Positions 45,817 through 56,761 are shown, counted from the first letter of the stretch. The stretch is DNA of 64,000 nt from Cupriavidus nantongensis (GCF_001598055.1 NZ_CP014844.1:3747642-3811641), one strand, 5' to 3'. Made by a program: numbers and translations. The notes: generated by a model not told the origin, from the letters alone.

Positions 45817-47319
45817 ATGGAACTACTCACCAACCTGAGTCTGGGCTTCTCCACCGCCCTGACCTTCCAGAACCTCGCGTACGCCTTCCTGGGCTGCGTG
45901 CTGGGCACGCTGATCGGCGTGCTGCCGGGCCTGGGGCCGCTGGCCACCATCGCCATGCTGCTGCCGGTGACCTACACGCTGCCGCCGGTGGCCGCGCTGA
46001 TCATGCTGGCCGGCATCTACTACGGCGCCCAGTACGGCGGTTCGACCACCGCCATCCTGGTGAACCTGCCCGGTGAGTCGTCGTCGGTGGTGACCACCAT
46101 CGATGGCTACCAGATGGCCAGGCGAGGGCGAGCGGGGGTGGCGCTGGCGACAGCCGGCCTGGGCTCGTTCTTCGCCGGCTGCGTCGCCACCATGATCCTG
46201 GCCGCGTTTGCCGCGCCGCTGTCGGAACTGGCATTCAAGTTCGGCCCGGCCGAGTACTTCTCGCTGATGGTGCTGGGCCTGATCGGCGCCGTGGTGCTGG
46301 CCTCGGGCTCGCTGGTCAAGGCCATCGCCATGATCGTGCTGGGGCTGTTGCTTGGGCTGGTTGGCACCGACGTGAACTCGGGCGCCGCGCGCTTCTCGTT
46401 CGACGTGCCGGAGCTGACCGACGGCCTGAACTTCGTCTCGGTGGCAATGGGTATCTTCGGCTTTGCTGAAATCATCGCCAACCTGGAGCAGAAGGAACAC
46501 CGCGAGACCTTCACCGACCACATCACCAACCTGTTCCCGACCAAGGACGACTTCAAGCGCATGATCCCGGCCGTGCTGCGCGGCACCGCGCTGGGTTCGG
46601 CACTGGGCATCCTGCCGGGCGGCGGCGCCTCGCTGGCTTCGTTCGCGGCGTACTCGCTGGAGAAGAAGACCTCCAAGCACCCGCAGGAATTCGGCAAGGG
46701 CGCGATCGAAGGCGTGGCGGGTCCGGAGTCGGCCAACAACGCCGCTTCGCAGACCTCGTTCATCCCGCTGCTGACGCTGGGCATTCCGCCCAACGCGGTG
46801 ATGGCGCTGATGGTGGGTGCGATGACCATCCACAACATCCAGCCCGGCCCGCAGGTGATGACCAGCAACCCGGCGCTGTTCTGGGGCCTGATCGCCTCGA
46901 TGTGGATCGGCAACCTGATGCTGATCGTGCTGAACCTGCCGCTGATCGGCATCTGGGTGAAGCTGCTGAAGGTGCCCTACCGCTACCTGTACCCGGCCAT
47001 CCTGACGTTCTGCTGCATCGGCGTGTACTCGGTCCAGAACACCACCTTCGACGTGTTCCAGACCGCCGCCTTCGGCGTGGTGGGCTACCTGTTCATCAAG
47101 CTGCGCTGCGAACCGGCACCGCTGCTGCTCGGCTTCGTGCTGGGGCCGATGATGGAAGAAAACTTCCGCCGCTCGCTGCTGCTGTCGCGTGGTGACTTCA
47201 GCGTGTTCGTGACGCGCCCGCTGTCGCTGGGCCTGCTGATCGCCGCCGCGGTGCTGGTCGTGATCGTGGCGCTGCCGTCGATCAAGGCCAAGCGCGAAGA
47301 AGCGTTCCAGGAAGAATAA
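45817..47319 (+). CDS. tctA: TctA: large permease subunit of a tripartite tricarboxylate transporter
   Basis: A 500-residue inner-membrane protein with about 12 helices. The family motif GVLPGLGPLATIAMLLPVTY and YYGAQYGGSTTAILVNLPGE are in the first half, and GILPGGGASLASFAAYSLEK in the second half repeats the same element. It forms the channel for Na+/H+-coupled carboxylate uptake with TctB. It ends in a strong terminator; the convergent LysR gene lies beyond it. Confidence 0.95.
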   Translation: MELLTNLSLGFSTALTFQNLAYAFLGCVLGTLIGVLPGLGPLATIAMLLPVTYTLPPVAALIMLAGIYYGAQYGGSTTAILVNLPGESSSVVTTIDGYQMARRGRAGVALATAGLGSFFAGCVATMILAAFAAPLSELAFKFGPAEYFSLMVLGLIGAVVLASGSLVKAIAMIVLGLLLGLVGTDVNSGAARFSFDVPELTDGLNFVSVAMGIFGFAEIIANLEQKEHRETFTDHITNLFPTKDDFKRMIPAVLRGTALGSALGILPGGGASLASFAAYSLEKKTSKHPQEFGKGAIEGVAGPESANNAASQTSFIPLLTLGIPPNAVMALMVGAMTIHNIQPGPQVMTSNPALFWGLIASMWIGNLMLIVLNLPLIGIWVKLLKVPYRYLYPAILTFCCIGVYSVQNTTFDVFQTAAFGVVGYLFIKLRCEPAPLLLGFVLGPMMEENFRRSLLLSRGDFSVFVTRPLSLGLLIAAAVLVVIVALPSIKAKREEAFQEE

Positions 47320-47363
47320 GCAGGGAATATCGCCGGCCTGGCGCCGGCGGCAACAACGCTGAA

Positions 47364-47388
47364 GGGCACCGCGAGGTGCCCTTTTTTT
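47364..47388 (+). terminator. Intrinsic terminator after tctA
   Basis: GGGCACC (47364-47370), GCGA tetraloop, GGTGCCC (47375-47381) and seven T. The preceding AAs are short, so it mainly serves tctBA. Confidence 0.9.
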
Positions 47389-47407
47389 CGTCTGGCGCCC
47401 GCCGCCG

Positions 47408-48292
47408 CTAGGCCCCGAACAGCTCGCTGCAGGCCGCGCGCACCGCCGCCGTGACCTGGCCGCGGCCGTGGTCGCGCCGCTCCAGCATGCCGATCTGGCG
47501 CATCACCGGCTCGCCGTTGACCAGCAGCGGCAGCACGCGCAAGGCGTCGTCGTCGCGCCAGCGCGCGCGCCGCAGCAGCGGCACCACCGTCACCCCCACC
47601 TCCTGCCGCACCAGCTCGACCAGCGCCTCGATCGCGTTCAGCTCCAGGAACTCATTGACCTTCAGGTGGGCGCGGCGCAGCGCGCGCTCCACCAGCACGC
47701 CGGTGCGCTGGCTGCGGTCGAAGCGCAGGTAGGGATTGGCCGCCAGCGCCTCGCGCGCGTCGCGGCCCGGGCTGCCGCGCGCGGCGATGGCCACCAGCGG
47801 CTCCTGGTACAGCGGCGTCCAGCGCAGCGTGCCGGGCACGCGCGCAGCGCCTTCCACCAGGATGGCGGCGTCGAGTTCGCCGGCCTCGACCTGCGCCGCC
47901 AGCTCGATCGACTTGGCGCCGACCAGGCGCACATCGAGGGCCGGATAGGTGCGCTTCATGCGCGCCACCGCGTGCGACAGGCCGCCCATCACCGACACCA
48001 CCGCGCCCACCGCGACCGCGCCCGCCATGGCTTCGGCCGACGCCAGCGGCAGCCGCATCTCGTCATACAGCGCCAGCAGCTTGCGCGCCTGCGGCAGCAG
48101 CGCGCGGCCATCGGCATTGAGCACCGCCACGCGGCCGTTGCGGTCGAACAGCTCGCGGCGTAGCTCGGTCTCGAGCGCGCGCATCTGCAGGCTGACCGCG
48201 GCCTGGGTCAGCGCCACCTGCGCCGCGGCGGCGGCGAATGAGCCGTGCTCGGCCACGGCGACGAAGGTGCGAAGGAAGCGAACGGTGCTCAT
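47408..48292 (-). CDS. LysR-family transcriptional regulator
   Basis: A 294-residue LysR protein. The winged HTH runs from MSTVRFLRTFVAVAEHGSFA through VALTQAAVSLQMRALETELR. The effector domain begins near residue 90 (AVAVGAVVSVMGGLSHAVARM) with the usual two lobes. It is divergent from the Bug-GGT genes, with a T-N11-A dyad between, so it likely controls that operon. Its stop is close to the tctA terminator; whether it also acts on tctBA is not clear. Confidence 0.93.
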   Translation of the reverse strand: MSTVRFLRTFVAVAEHGSFAAAAAQVALTQAAVSLQMRALETELRRELFDRNGRVAVLNADGRALLPQARKLLALYDEMRLPLASAEAMAGAVAVGAVVSVMGGLSHAVARMKRTYPALDVRLVGAKSIELAAQVEAGELDAAILVEGAARVPGTLRWTPLYQEPLVAIAARGSPGRDAREALAANPYLRFDRSQRTGVLVERALRRAHLKVNEFLELNAIEALVELVRQEVGVTVVPLLRRARWRDDDALRVLPLLVNGEPVMRQIGMLERRDHGRGQVTAAVRAACSELFGA

Positions 48293-48350
48293 CGGTACAT
48301 ACGCGGGTTGGCCGGAATGCCACGCGTGCGACGCGCGTGATCCTTAAGAT

Positions 48351-48373
48351 TTTCTTGTGACATCAGCAAGAAA
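48351..48373. promoter_or_regulatory. LysR-type operator between LysR and Bug-GGT operon
   Basis: TTTCTTG (48351-48357), 9-nt spacer, CAAGAAA (48367-48373). The dyad satisfies T-N11-A. A further half-site TTTCTTTG starts at 48381, between the dyad and the Bug gene, as in LysR activation sites. Confidence 0.6.
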
Positions 48374-48456
48374 TATTAGCTTTCTTTGTGATCCACGGCA
48401 CGGAATAATGAAGGCCGATCATCAATCCGCCTTGCGCCTGATTCTCGGAGACACCC

Positions 48457-49434
48457 ATGACATCCTGGCTGCGCCGCCTCGGCACCGGCCTTGGCATCGG
48501 CCTGTGCCTGGCCGCCACCCCCGCACTGGCCGACAGCTACCCGAGCAAGCCGATCCGGCTGCTCGTGCCCTTCCCCGCCAGCGGCGCGACCGACCTGCTG
48601 GCCCGCGCCATCGCGCAGAAGGTGGGCAGCAACATGGGCCAGCAGATCGTGGTCGACAACCGTCCCGGCGCGGGCGGCGCGATCGGCTCCGACATGGCCG
48701 CCAAGGCCGCGCCCGACGGCTATACGCTGCTGATCGCCACCACCAGCACGCATTCGATCGGGCCGCATATCAATCCCCGCCTGCCGTACCAGACCGAGAC
48801 CGACTTCACGCCGGTGGGCCAGGTCGCGATCGCCACCAACGTGCTGGTGGTGCCCAACAGCCTGCCGGTGAAGAACGTGCGCGAGCTGGTCGACTACGCC
48901 AAGAAGCATCCCGGCGAGCTGAACTACGCCTCGAGCAGCAACGGCACCGTGGTGCACCTGACCGCCGAGGCGTTCAAGACGCAGGCGGGCGTGTTCATCA
49001 CCCACATCCCTTACCGCGGCACCGCGCTGGCCGTGCCCGACCTGATCTCGGGCAAGGTGCAGGTGCTGTTCGACAGCATCGTGTCGGGCCTGCCGCATGT
49101 GAAGGACGGCAAGCTCAAGGCGCTGGCGGTGACCAGCGCGAAGCGCTCGCCGCTGGCGCCGGAAATCCCCACTGTCAGCGAATCGGGCCTGCCGGGCTTC
49201 GTCTCCGACACCTGGTTCGGCATCTATGGCCCCAAGGGCATGCCGGCCGATATCGTCAACCGCCTCAATGCCGAGTTCAACAAGGCAATCCAGTCGCCCG
49301 AGGTGAAGGAACGGCTGGCCAAGCTGGGCGCCGAACCGGTAGGCGGCACGCCCGCCCAGTTCGCCGCCATGGTGAAGCAGGACAGCGCGCGCTGGGGCAA
49401 GCTGATCAGGGATCGCAAGATCACGGCAGAATAA
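48457..49434 (+). CDS. Bug-family periplasmic solute receptor
   Basis: A 325-residue TctC/Bug receptor. The signal peptide is RLGTGLGIGLCLAATPALA, cut near ADS; then YPSKPIRLLVPFPASGATD and DNRPGAGGAIGSDMAAKAAP give the ligand pocket. The conserved second half (PYRGTALAVPDLISGKVQVL) is present. Directly followed, 46 nt later, by a gamma-glutamyltransferase gene, and divergent from a LysR gene. The ligand may be a gamma-glutamyl compound or related amino/carboxylic acid, by context only. Confidence 0.93.
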   Translation: MTSWLRRLGTGLGIGLCLAATPALADSYPSKPIRLLVPFPASGATDLLARAIAQKVGSNMGQQIVVDNRPGAGGAIGSDMAAKAAPDGYTLLIATTSTHSIGPHINPRLPYQTETDFTPVGQVAIATNVLVVPNSLPVKNVRELVDYAKKHPGELNYASSSNGTVVHLTAEAFKTQAGVFITHIPYRGTALAVPDLISGKVQVLFDSIVSGLPHVKDGKLKALAVTSAKRSPLAPEIPTVSESGLPGFVSDTWFGIYGPKGMPADIVNRLNAEFNKAIQSPEVKERLAKLGAEPVGGTPAQFAAMVKQDSARWGKLIRDRKITAE

Positions 49435-49480
49435 GAACGCCACCGGGCGCCCCGGCGCACCGAGAACCAAGGAATCATCC

Positions 49481-51106
49481 ATGCAGAACTTCAACTGGAC
49501 CAACCCCTACCCCTCCGTGCGCATCCCGCTGTTTGCGCGCAACGTGGTCTCGACCTCGCACCCGCTGGCCGCGCAGGCCGGCCTGCGCATGCTGCTCAAG
49601 GGCGGCAATGCCGTCGATGCCGCCATCGCCGCGGCCGCCGCGATCACCATCGTCGAGCCGGTGTCGTGCGGCCTGGGCAGCGACGCCTTCGCCATCCTGT
49701 GGGATGGAAAATCGCTGCACGGCCTGAACTCGTCGGGCGTGGCGCCGGCGGCATGGAGCCCGGAATACTTCAAGAGCAAGTACGGTACCGACGCCAACGG
49801 CCTCGCCAAGCGCCCGGTCCGCGGCTGGGACTCGGTCACCGTGCCCGGCGTGGTCGCCGGCTGGGCCGCGCTGCACGAGCGCTTCGGCAAGCTGCCGTTC
49901 GCCGACCTGATGGAACCCGCGATCGAGATCGCCGAGCGCGGCTACGCCGTGCCGCCGGTGGTCGCGCACAAGTGGGCCGCCGCGGTGCCGGAACTGAAGG
50001 ACCAGCCCGGCTACGCCGACACCTTCATGCCCAACGGCCGCGCCCCCGCGGTGGGCGAGAAGTTCACCATGAAGGACGCCGCCGAGACCCTGCGCCAGAT
50101 CGGCGCGACCCGCGGCCGCGCTTACTACGAAGGCGCGATCGCCGAGAAGATCGCCGCCTTCAGCAAGCAGTGCGGCGGCGCGATGACGCTCGACGACCTG
50201 CGCAACTACCAGCCCGACTGGGTCAAGCCGATCAGCAAGTCCTACCGCGGCTACGAACTGCACGAGATCCCGCCCAATGGCCAGGGCATCGCCGCACTGA
50301 TCGCGCTGGGCATCCTCGACCAGTTCGACCTGGCCTCGATCCCGGTGGATTCGGTCGATTCGCAGCACCTGCAGATCGAAGCGATGAAGCTGGCCTTCGC
50401 CGACCTGTACCAGTACGTGGCCGATCCGCGCAGCATGGAAGTCACGCCCGAACAGATGCTGGACGACGCCTACCTGAAGTCGCGCGCCAAACTGATCGAC
50501 ATGCAGCGCGCCACGCATTTCAACTTCGGCATGCCCAAGGTCGGCGGCACCATCTACCTGACCGCGGCGGACGAGAACGGCATGATGATCTCGTTCATCC
50601 AGTCGAACTACATGGGCTTCGGCTCGGGCGTGGTGGTGCCGGGCACCGGCATCAGCCTGCAGAACCGCGGCGTCGGCTTCTCGATGGATCCGAAATCCGC
50701 CAACGTGGTCGCGGGCGGCAAGCGTCCGTTCCACACCATCATCCCGGCCTTCCTGACCAAAGACGGCCAGCCGGTGATGAGCTTCGGCGTGATGGGCGGC
50801 GACATGCAGCCGCAGGGCCACGTGCAGACCGTGGTGCGCATGCTCGACTACAACCAGCAGCCGCAGGCGGCCTGCTGCGCGCCGCGCTGGAAGGTCAACC
50901 GCGACTTCACGCTGGACGTCGAAGGCACCATGGACCCGGCCACGGTCGAGGGCCTGAAGGCGCGCGGCCACCAGCTCAAGTCGGTGGACGATCCGTACAT
51001 GGACTTCGGCTCGGGGCAGTTTATCTGGCGCCTGTCGGAGGATGCCGAGCATGGCTACGTCGCCGCCAGCGACAGCCGGCGCGACGGGCAGGCGGTAGGG
51101 TTCTGA
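49481..51106 (+). CDS. Gamma-glutamyltransferase family protein
   Basis: A 541-residue Ntn-hydrolase of the gamma-glutamyltransferase family. It starts with STSHPLAAQAGLRMLLKGGN, the large-subunit signature, with VDAAIAAAAAITIVEP. Self-cleavage and catalysis should use Thr357 in GGTIYLTAADENG (classical GGT: TTHxSVxDxxG). GFGSGVVVPGTGISLQNRG follows. No signal peptide is visible, so it would act in the cytoplasm, unlike periplasmic E. coli Ggt. Members of this family also include cephalosporin acylases and hydrolases of other amides. It is in one operon with a Bug receptor. Confidence 0.9.
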   Translation: MQNFNWTNPYPSVRIPLFARNVVSTSHPLAAQAGLRMLLKGGNAVDAAIAAAAAITIVEPVSCGLGSDAFAILWDGKSLHGLNSSGVAPAAWSPEYFKSKYGTDANGLAKRPVRGWDSVTVPGVVAGWAALHERFGKLPFADLMEPAIEIAERGYAVPPVVAHKWAAAVPELKDQPGYADTFMPNGRAPAVGEKFTMKDAAETLRQIGATRGRAYYEGAIAEKIAAFSKQCGGAMTLDDLRNYQPDWVKPISKSYRGYELHEIPPNGQGIAALIALGILDQFDLASIPVDSVDSQHLQIEAMKLAFADLYQYVADPRSMEVTPEQMLDDAYLKSRAKLIDMQRATHFNFGMPKVGGTIYLTAADENGMMISFIQSNYMGFGSGVVVPGTGISLQNRGVGFSMDPKSANVVAGGKRPFHTIIPAFLTKDGQPVMSFGVMGGDMQPQGHVQTVVRMLDYNQQPQAACCAPRWKVNRDFTLDVEGTMDPATVEGLKARGHQLKSVDDPYMDFGSGQFIWRLSEDAEHGYVAASDSRRDGQAVGF

Positions 51107-51448
51107 AGCAAAAAAAGGAGCGCGGTTTTGGGTGCTCCCAAACCGCCCGAACTAGCCTAAGCAAGGTGTTCCCCCTCTCCCCTCATGGGGAGAGGGACCG
51201 GGGTGAGGGGTGGGCTAGCAAGGTACCAAAAGGAGCGAAGCCTTCGGTTTTCCCCCACGGGCGTCAGCCTTTGACGCTCCCGCCCTCTCCCCCGCCCCTC
51301 TCCCGCAAGCGGGCGAGGGGAGCTTGCTGCGAACCGCAGCGCGAGAACACGGCCGATCCAACTGGCCCGCTCGCCACCCCGCCAATTGTCCATGGCCCGC
51401 CGGCCCGCGCTCCGTACACTGTGACGGAACACAATCCGGAGCCCCGCC
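51107..51448. repeat. Composite palindromic repeat C (inverted pair) in a 342-bp gap
   Basis: From 51123 the module CGGTTTTGGGTGCTCCCAA recurs as in repeat B, leading to CCCTCTCCCCTCATGGGGAGAGGG (51173-51196) and CCGGGGTGAGGGG. About 85 bp on, a mirrored part (CGCCCTCTCCC... and an imperfect 26-bp palindrome at 51295-51320) closes the element. The order (palindrome, GGGGTGAGGG, spacer, inverted copy) equals repeat A. The rest of the gap is ordinary sequence before the PhzF gene; no gene seen. Confidence 0.75.
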
Positions 51449-52309
51449 ATGACCTCCTACGCCTTCCGCCTGCTCAACGTCTTTGCCGAATCCACCTTCG
51501 GCGGCAATCCCCTGTGCGTGTTCGAAGACGCGCGCGGCATGGACGCCGCCACCATGCAGGCGTTGGCGCTGCAGTTCAACCTGTCGGAAACCACCTTCAT
51601 CCTGCCGTCGGACCAGGCCAGCGCGCGGGTGCGCATCTTCACCACCGGCTATGAGATGCGCTTCGCCGGCCATCCGACGCTGGGCACCGCGCACGTGGTG
51701 CGCGAACTGGCCGGCACTGGGGATGCGCTGACGCTGGAGTTCGCCGCGGGCGTGGTGCCCGTGACCGCGCAGGCAGATGTGTGGACCTTCACCGCGCCCC
51801 ACCGCGGCCAGCCGAAGACCGCGCCGGCCGGGCTGCCCGACGCCGACATGGCCAGCCTGCTCGGCCTGCGGGAACAAGAGCTGCTGATGTCGCCGATGTG
51901 GGTCGATACCGGCGCCGACCAGTTGCTGGTGCCGGTGCGCAGCGTCGATGCGGTGCGCCGCGCCGGTCCGGACAGCGCGCGGCTCGACTTGTGGCCGCAA
52001 AGCAGCCTGGGTCGCAAGACCGCCTACGTCTTCGCCTTCGATCCCGAACAGCCCGGGCACGTGCTGTCTCGCTACTTCTTCACCAAGCAGGGCGGCGGCG
52101 TGGCCGAGGACCCGGGCACGGGCTCGGCCTGCGCCAACCTCGGCGGCTGGCTGCTGGCCACCGGCCGGGCCTTGCCGGCGGAATATGCGATCAGCCAGGG
52201 CGAGGCCGTCGGCCGCCCCTGCCGGCTGCGCCTTGCCGTCGATGCGGAGGGGGCGATCCGCGTGGGCGGGCGCGTACTGGAGATCGGTCGCGGTACCGTG
52301 ACCGTGTAA
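51449..52309 (+). CDS. PhzF-family isomerase/epimerase
   Basis: A 286-residue PhzF-fold protein, a family of proton-transfer isomerases related to diaminopimelate epimerase. The N-terminal half starts with YAFRLLNVFAESTFGGNPL, with the catalytic Glu in NLSETTF and the fold mark RFAGHPTLGTAH. The C-terminal half has EDPGTGSACANLGGWL. Substrate unknown. Separated from the GGT gene by repeat C, so probably an independent unit. Confidence 0.9.
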   Translation: MTSYAFRLLNVFAESTFGGNPLCVFEDARGMDAATMQALALQFNLSETTFILPSDQASARVRIFTTGYEMRFAGHPTLGTAHVVRELAGTGDALTLEFAAGVVPVTAQADVWTFTAPHRGQPKTAPAGLPDADMASLLGLREQELLMSPMWVDTGADQLLVPVRSVDAVRRAGPDSARLDLWPQSSLGRKTAYVFAFDPEQPGHVLSRYFFTKQGGGVAEDPGTGSACANLGGWLLATGRALPAEYAISQGEAVGRPCRLRLAVDAEGAIRVGGRVLEIGRGTVTV

Positions 52310-52377
52310 AGTCCCCGCCGCGTGCGTTACATTGACGCTTTCGCCTCCGGCCTCACCGCCCCACTGCCCCGCCCGCC

Positions 52378-52995
52378 ATGACCCCGCACGCCATCACCAC
52401 GCTGGCCGAACTGGAAGCGCTCTACGCGCAACCGGCGGCGCCGTCGCTGTCCAAGCAAGTCGATTACCTGCACCCGCACTACCAGGCCTTTATCGAGGCG
52501 GCGCCGTTCTGCCTGCTGTCGACGGTGGGCCAGGACTGGGCCGAATGCTCGCCGCGCGGCGACGCGCCCGGCTTCGTCCAGGTGCTGGACCAGCGCACGC
52601 TGCTGCTGCCGGACCGGCGCGGCAACAACCGCATCGACAGCCTGCGCAATATCGTTGCCGACCCGCGCGTGGGCCTGCTGTTCGTGATCCCCGGCATCAA
52701 CGAGACCATCCGCGTCAATGGCACCGCGCAGATCAGCGTCGATCCGGCGCTGCTCGCGCGCTGCGTGGTCGACGGCAAGGCACCGACCACGGTGCTGGTG
52801 ATCACGGTGCAGGCGGTGTTCTTCCAGTGCGCCCGCGCGCTGATCCGCTCGCGCCTGTGGGCCGCGCAGTCGCAGGTCGCGCGCGAGTCGCTGCCGAGCA
52901 ACGGCGAAATCCTGGCCACGCTGAGCGGCAACGCCATCGACGGCGCCGCCTATGACCGCGAGCTGCCCGAGCGGCAGCGCACCACGCTCTACTAG
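52378..52995 (+). CDS. Pyridoxamine 5'-phosphate oxidase-like (FMN-binding split-barrel) protein
   Basis: A 205-residue split-barrel flavin-binding protein of the PPOX-like group (similar to the FMN-binding DR2398 type). Segments FCLLSTVGQDWAECSPRGD and RGNNRIDSLRNIVADPRVG fit the FMN-contact strands, then LLFVIPGINETIRVNGTAQI. Role unknown; these proteins are often reductases or flavin carriers. Its stop codon TAG overlaps the stop of the convergent CoA transferase gene in a shared CTAG. Confidence 0.85.
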   Translation: MTPHAITTLAELEALYAQPAAPSLSKQVDYLHPHYQAFIEAAPFCLLSTVGQDWAECSPRGDAPGFVQVLDQRTLLLPDRRGNNRIDSLRNIVADPRVGLLFVIPGINETIRVNGTAQISVDPALLARCVVDGKAPTTVLVITVQAVFFQCARALIRSRLWAAQSQVARESLPSNGEILATLSGNAIDGAAYDRELPERQRTTLY

Positions 52996-54428
52996 CGCGG
53001 CAGCCACTCCGGCGCATGCGTGCCGAGCGGCTCGGACGGCAGCGTCCAGCGCGCCGGCGTCCCGGCCAGCTGCGCGGCGTGGCGCACCACCGTCAGCATG
53101 CCGAAGCCGGACGGCACCGCTTCGAGCAGGTCGGCCACGTCGTCGATCTTCTGCTCTGGCGCTTTGAGCCCGTCCGGCACGCGCCCCAGCCCGCGCAGCC
53201 ACTGCCCCACCTGCGCCAGCGACACGCGCACATGCCAGCTGCCACCCTCCAGCGCGCGCCGGTGCAGCGCGGCCATTGCGCCGAACGCCAGCAGGTAGCC
53301 GGCGGCGTGGTCCAGCACCTGGGCCGGCAACGGCCGCGGCGTGTCGCTGCCCGCGGCTTCCGCCTCGGCGTGGTTGAAGCCGGTGGCGGTCTGCACCAGC
53401 GAATCGAAGCCGCGCTTGTGCGCCCACGGCCCGACGTGGCCATACGCGCTCAGCGACACATAGACGATGCCGGGACGGGCGCGCGCCGCGGCCTCCGGGC
53501 CTACGCCAAGTCCGGCCAGGCCGCCGGGCCGGTAGCCCTGCACCAGCACGTCGGCGCCGTGCAGCAGCTTGTGCAGCGTGCGCTTGTCGTCGGCATCGCG
53601 CAGGTCCAGCTGGCAGCTGCGCTTGCCGCGGCCGGTGTCGATCACCAGCGGTGCGATCGACGGCAGGTGCGGCGCGGTCACCAGCAGCACGTCGGCGCCA
53701 TGCGCGGCCAGGGTGCGGCCCGCCACCGGGCCGGCGATGATGCGGGTGAAGTCCAGCACGCGCACGCCCGACAGCGGCTGCGCGGCCGCCGAAACTGGCG
53801 CCGGCAGCGGCTGCGGCGGGGCGTCGCCGATCCGCTCCAGCGTCAGCGGCGGCAGGCCGCGCAGCGCCGCCGCCTGCGGGTGGCGGTCCCACTGGTCGAA
53901 GCTGCGCAGCGCGGCGACCACCAGGCCGGCGTCGGACGCGGCCGTTTCGAACGCCTCGGCCTCCCATTTTTCCAGCGCCGCCTGCACCGCCGCCTTGTCA
54001 TGGGCGCAGCCCAGCAGCCGCAGCACGCCGTCGCGGTGATGCGGGAAATTGGTGTGCAGGCGGACCCAGCGGCCGTCGCCGCAACGATAGATGCCGGCAA
54101 TCTTGTCCCACAGCTCCGGCGCCGGGCCGCCATCGACGCGCAGGTAGCGCTCGCTGCGGAACTCGGTGATGGCATGGCGCATGTCGACGCTGACCTGTTG
54201 CCAGCGGCCGCCGCGGCCTTGCCACAGCGTAGCCGCGGCCAGCGCCGACGCGGCCAGGCTGGCCTGCGCCGCGGTGCCCACGGCAAAGCTCGAAGGCAGC
54301 ACCGGCTCGGCGCCGTCCAGGCGCAGGTGGGCCAGTGCCTCGGCGGGCAGGCCGGCATCGCGCCACAGCGCGCCGACGACATCGAGGGGCATGGGCGGCA
54401 CTTGTGCCGCGGCGGTGGGGGCGGTCAT
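52992..54428 (-). CDS. CaiB/BaiF CoA transferase with swapped half-domains
   Basis: A 478-residue family III CoA-transferase-like protein with an unusual order. The normal N-terminal start of the family, here LSGVRVLDFTRIIAGPVAG, appears only at about residue 219, followed by LAAHGADVLLV. Catalytic Asp373 is kept in AQVLDHAAGYLLAFGAMAAL. The first roughly 215 residues instead resemble the second half of a CaiB unit: AASALAAATLWQGRGGRWQQV equals the helix after the catalytic Asp, then IYRCGDGRWVRLHTN the small domain. The helix element thus occurs twice, at about residues 55-80 and 380-405. It looks like a circularly permuted or fused-and-trimmed transferase. Substrate unknown. Confidence 0.85.
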   Translation of the reverse strand: MTAPTAAAQVPPMPLDVVGALWRDAGLPAEALAHLRLDGAEPVLPSSFAVGTAAQASLAASALAAATLWQGRGGRWQQVSVDMRHAITEFRSERYLRVDGGPAPELWDKIAGIYRCGDGRWVRLHTNFPHHRDGVLRLLGCAHDKAAVQAALEKWEAEAFETAASDAGLVVAALRSFDQWDRHPQAAALRGLPPLTLERIGDAPPQPLPAPVSAAAQPLSGVRVLDFTRIIAGPVAGRTLAAHGADVLLVTAPHLPSIAPLVIDTGRGKRSCQLDLRDADDKRTLHKLLHGADVLVQGYRPGGLAGLGVGPEAAARARPGIVYVSLSAYGHVGPWAHKRGFDSLVQTATGFNHAEAEAAGSDTPRPLPAQVLDHAAGYLLAFGAMAALHRRALEGGSWHVRVSLAQVGQWLRGLGRVPDGLKAPEQKIDDVADLLEAVPSGFGMLTVVRHAAQLAGTPARWTLPSEPLGTHAPEWLPR

Positions 54429-54694
54429 GGTCGTTCCTGGGCGTTGCTGCTGCGATGGGATGACTGTCGGCCGTTGCCGGCACGGGTCTCCATGCTACTC
54501 CGACACATCACTTTCGGTGCGGGCGACTTGTGCCGGCAATGGACAAGACCACAAATGAGCCGATGCTCACGGCGTGCGGCGCCGCCGGCACGGTAAAATC
54601 CCGCTATTGGCATTCCGCCACGCAATCCGAAGCCCGGCCCCCACGCCCTGCAGCCGCCCCTGCAGGCGCTTGCGGCCGGCCAACCGGCGCCATC

Positions 54695-56451
<1,757 letters not shown>

Positions 56452-56452
<1 letters not shown>

Positions 56453-56694
56453 TGGCCAGACCTGGCAAGGCAACGGTGCAGACCATCACCTTCCCGCTCG
56501 AGGGCGAATTCATCGCCCTCAATGACCTGCTCAAGCTGGCGGGCGTGTGCGACAGCGGCGGCGCCGGCAAGGCGCTGGTCGCGGCCGGCGAAGTCTCGGT
56601 GGACGGCGCGCCCGAATCGCGCAAGACTGCGAAGATCCGCGCCGGGCAGGTGGTGGGCCTGGCCGGCATCGAGATCCGCGTGGTCGCCGCCTGA
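56452..56694 (+). CDS. S4-domain RNA-binding protein (YbcJ-like)
   Basis: An 80-residue protein made almost wholly of an S4 RNA-binding domain: FPLEGEFIALNDLLKLAGV, then GGAGKALVAAGEVSVDGAPE and RKTAKIRAGQVVGL. It fits the YbcJ family; role unknown, probably binding structured RNA. Its ATG overlaps the glnS TGA in TGATG, so translation is coupled. Confidence 0.85.
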
Positions 56695-56761
56695 GCGCGC
56701 GGACCCGGCCGGCGCGCCGTTCATTGCGGCTGGCGCCGGCACAGCAACCGAAAGGATGACT

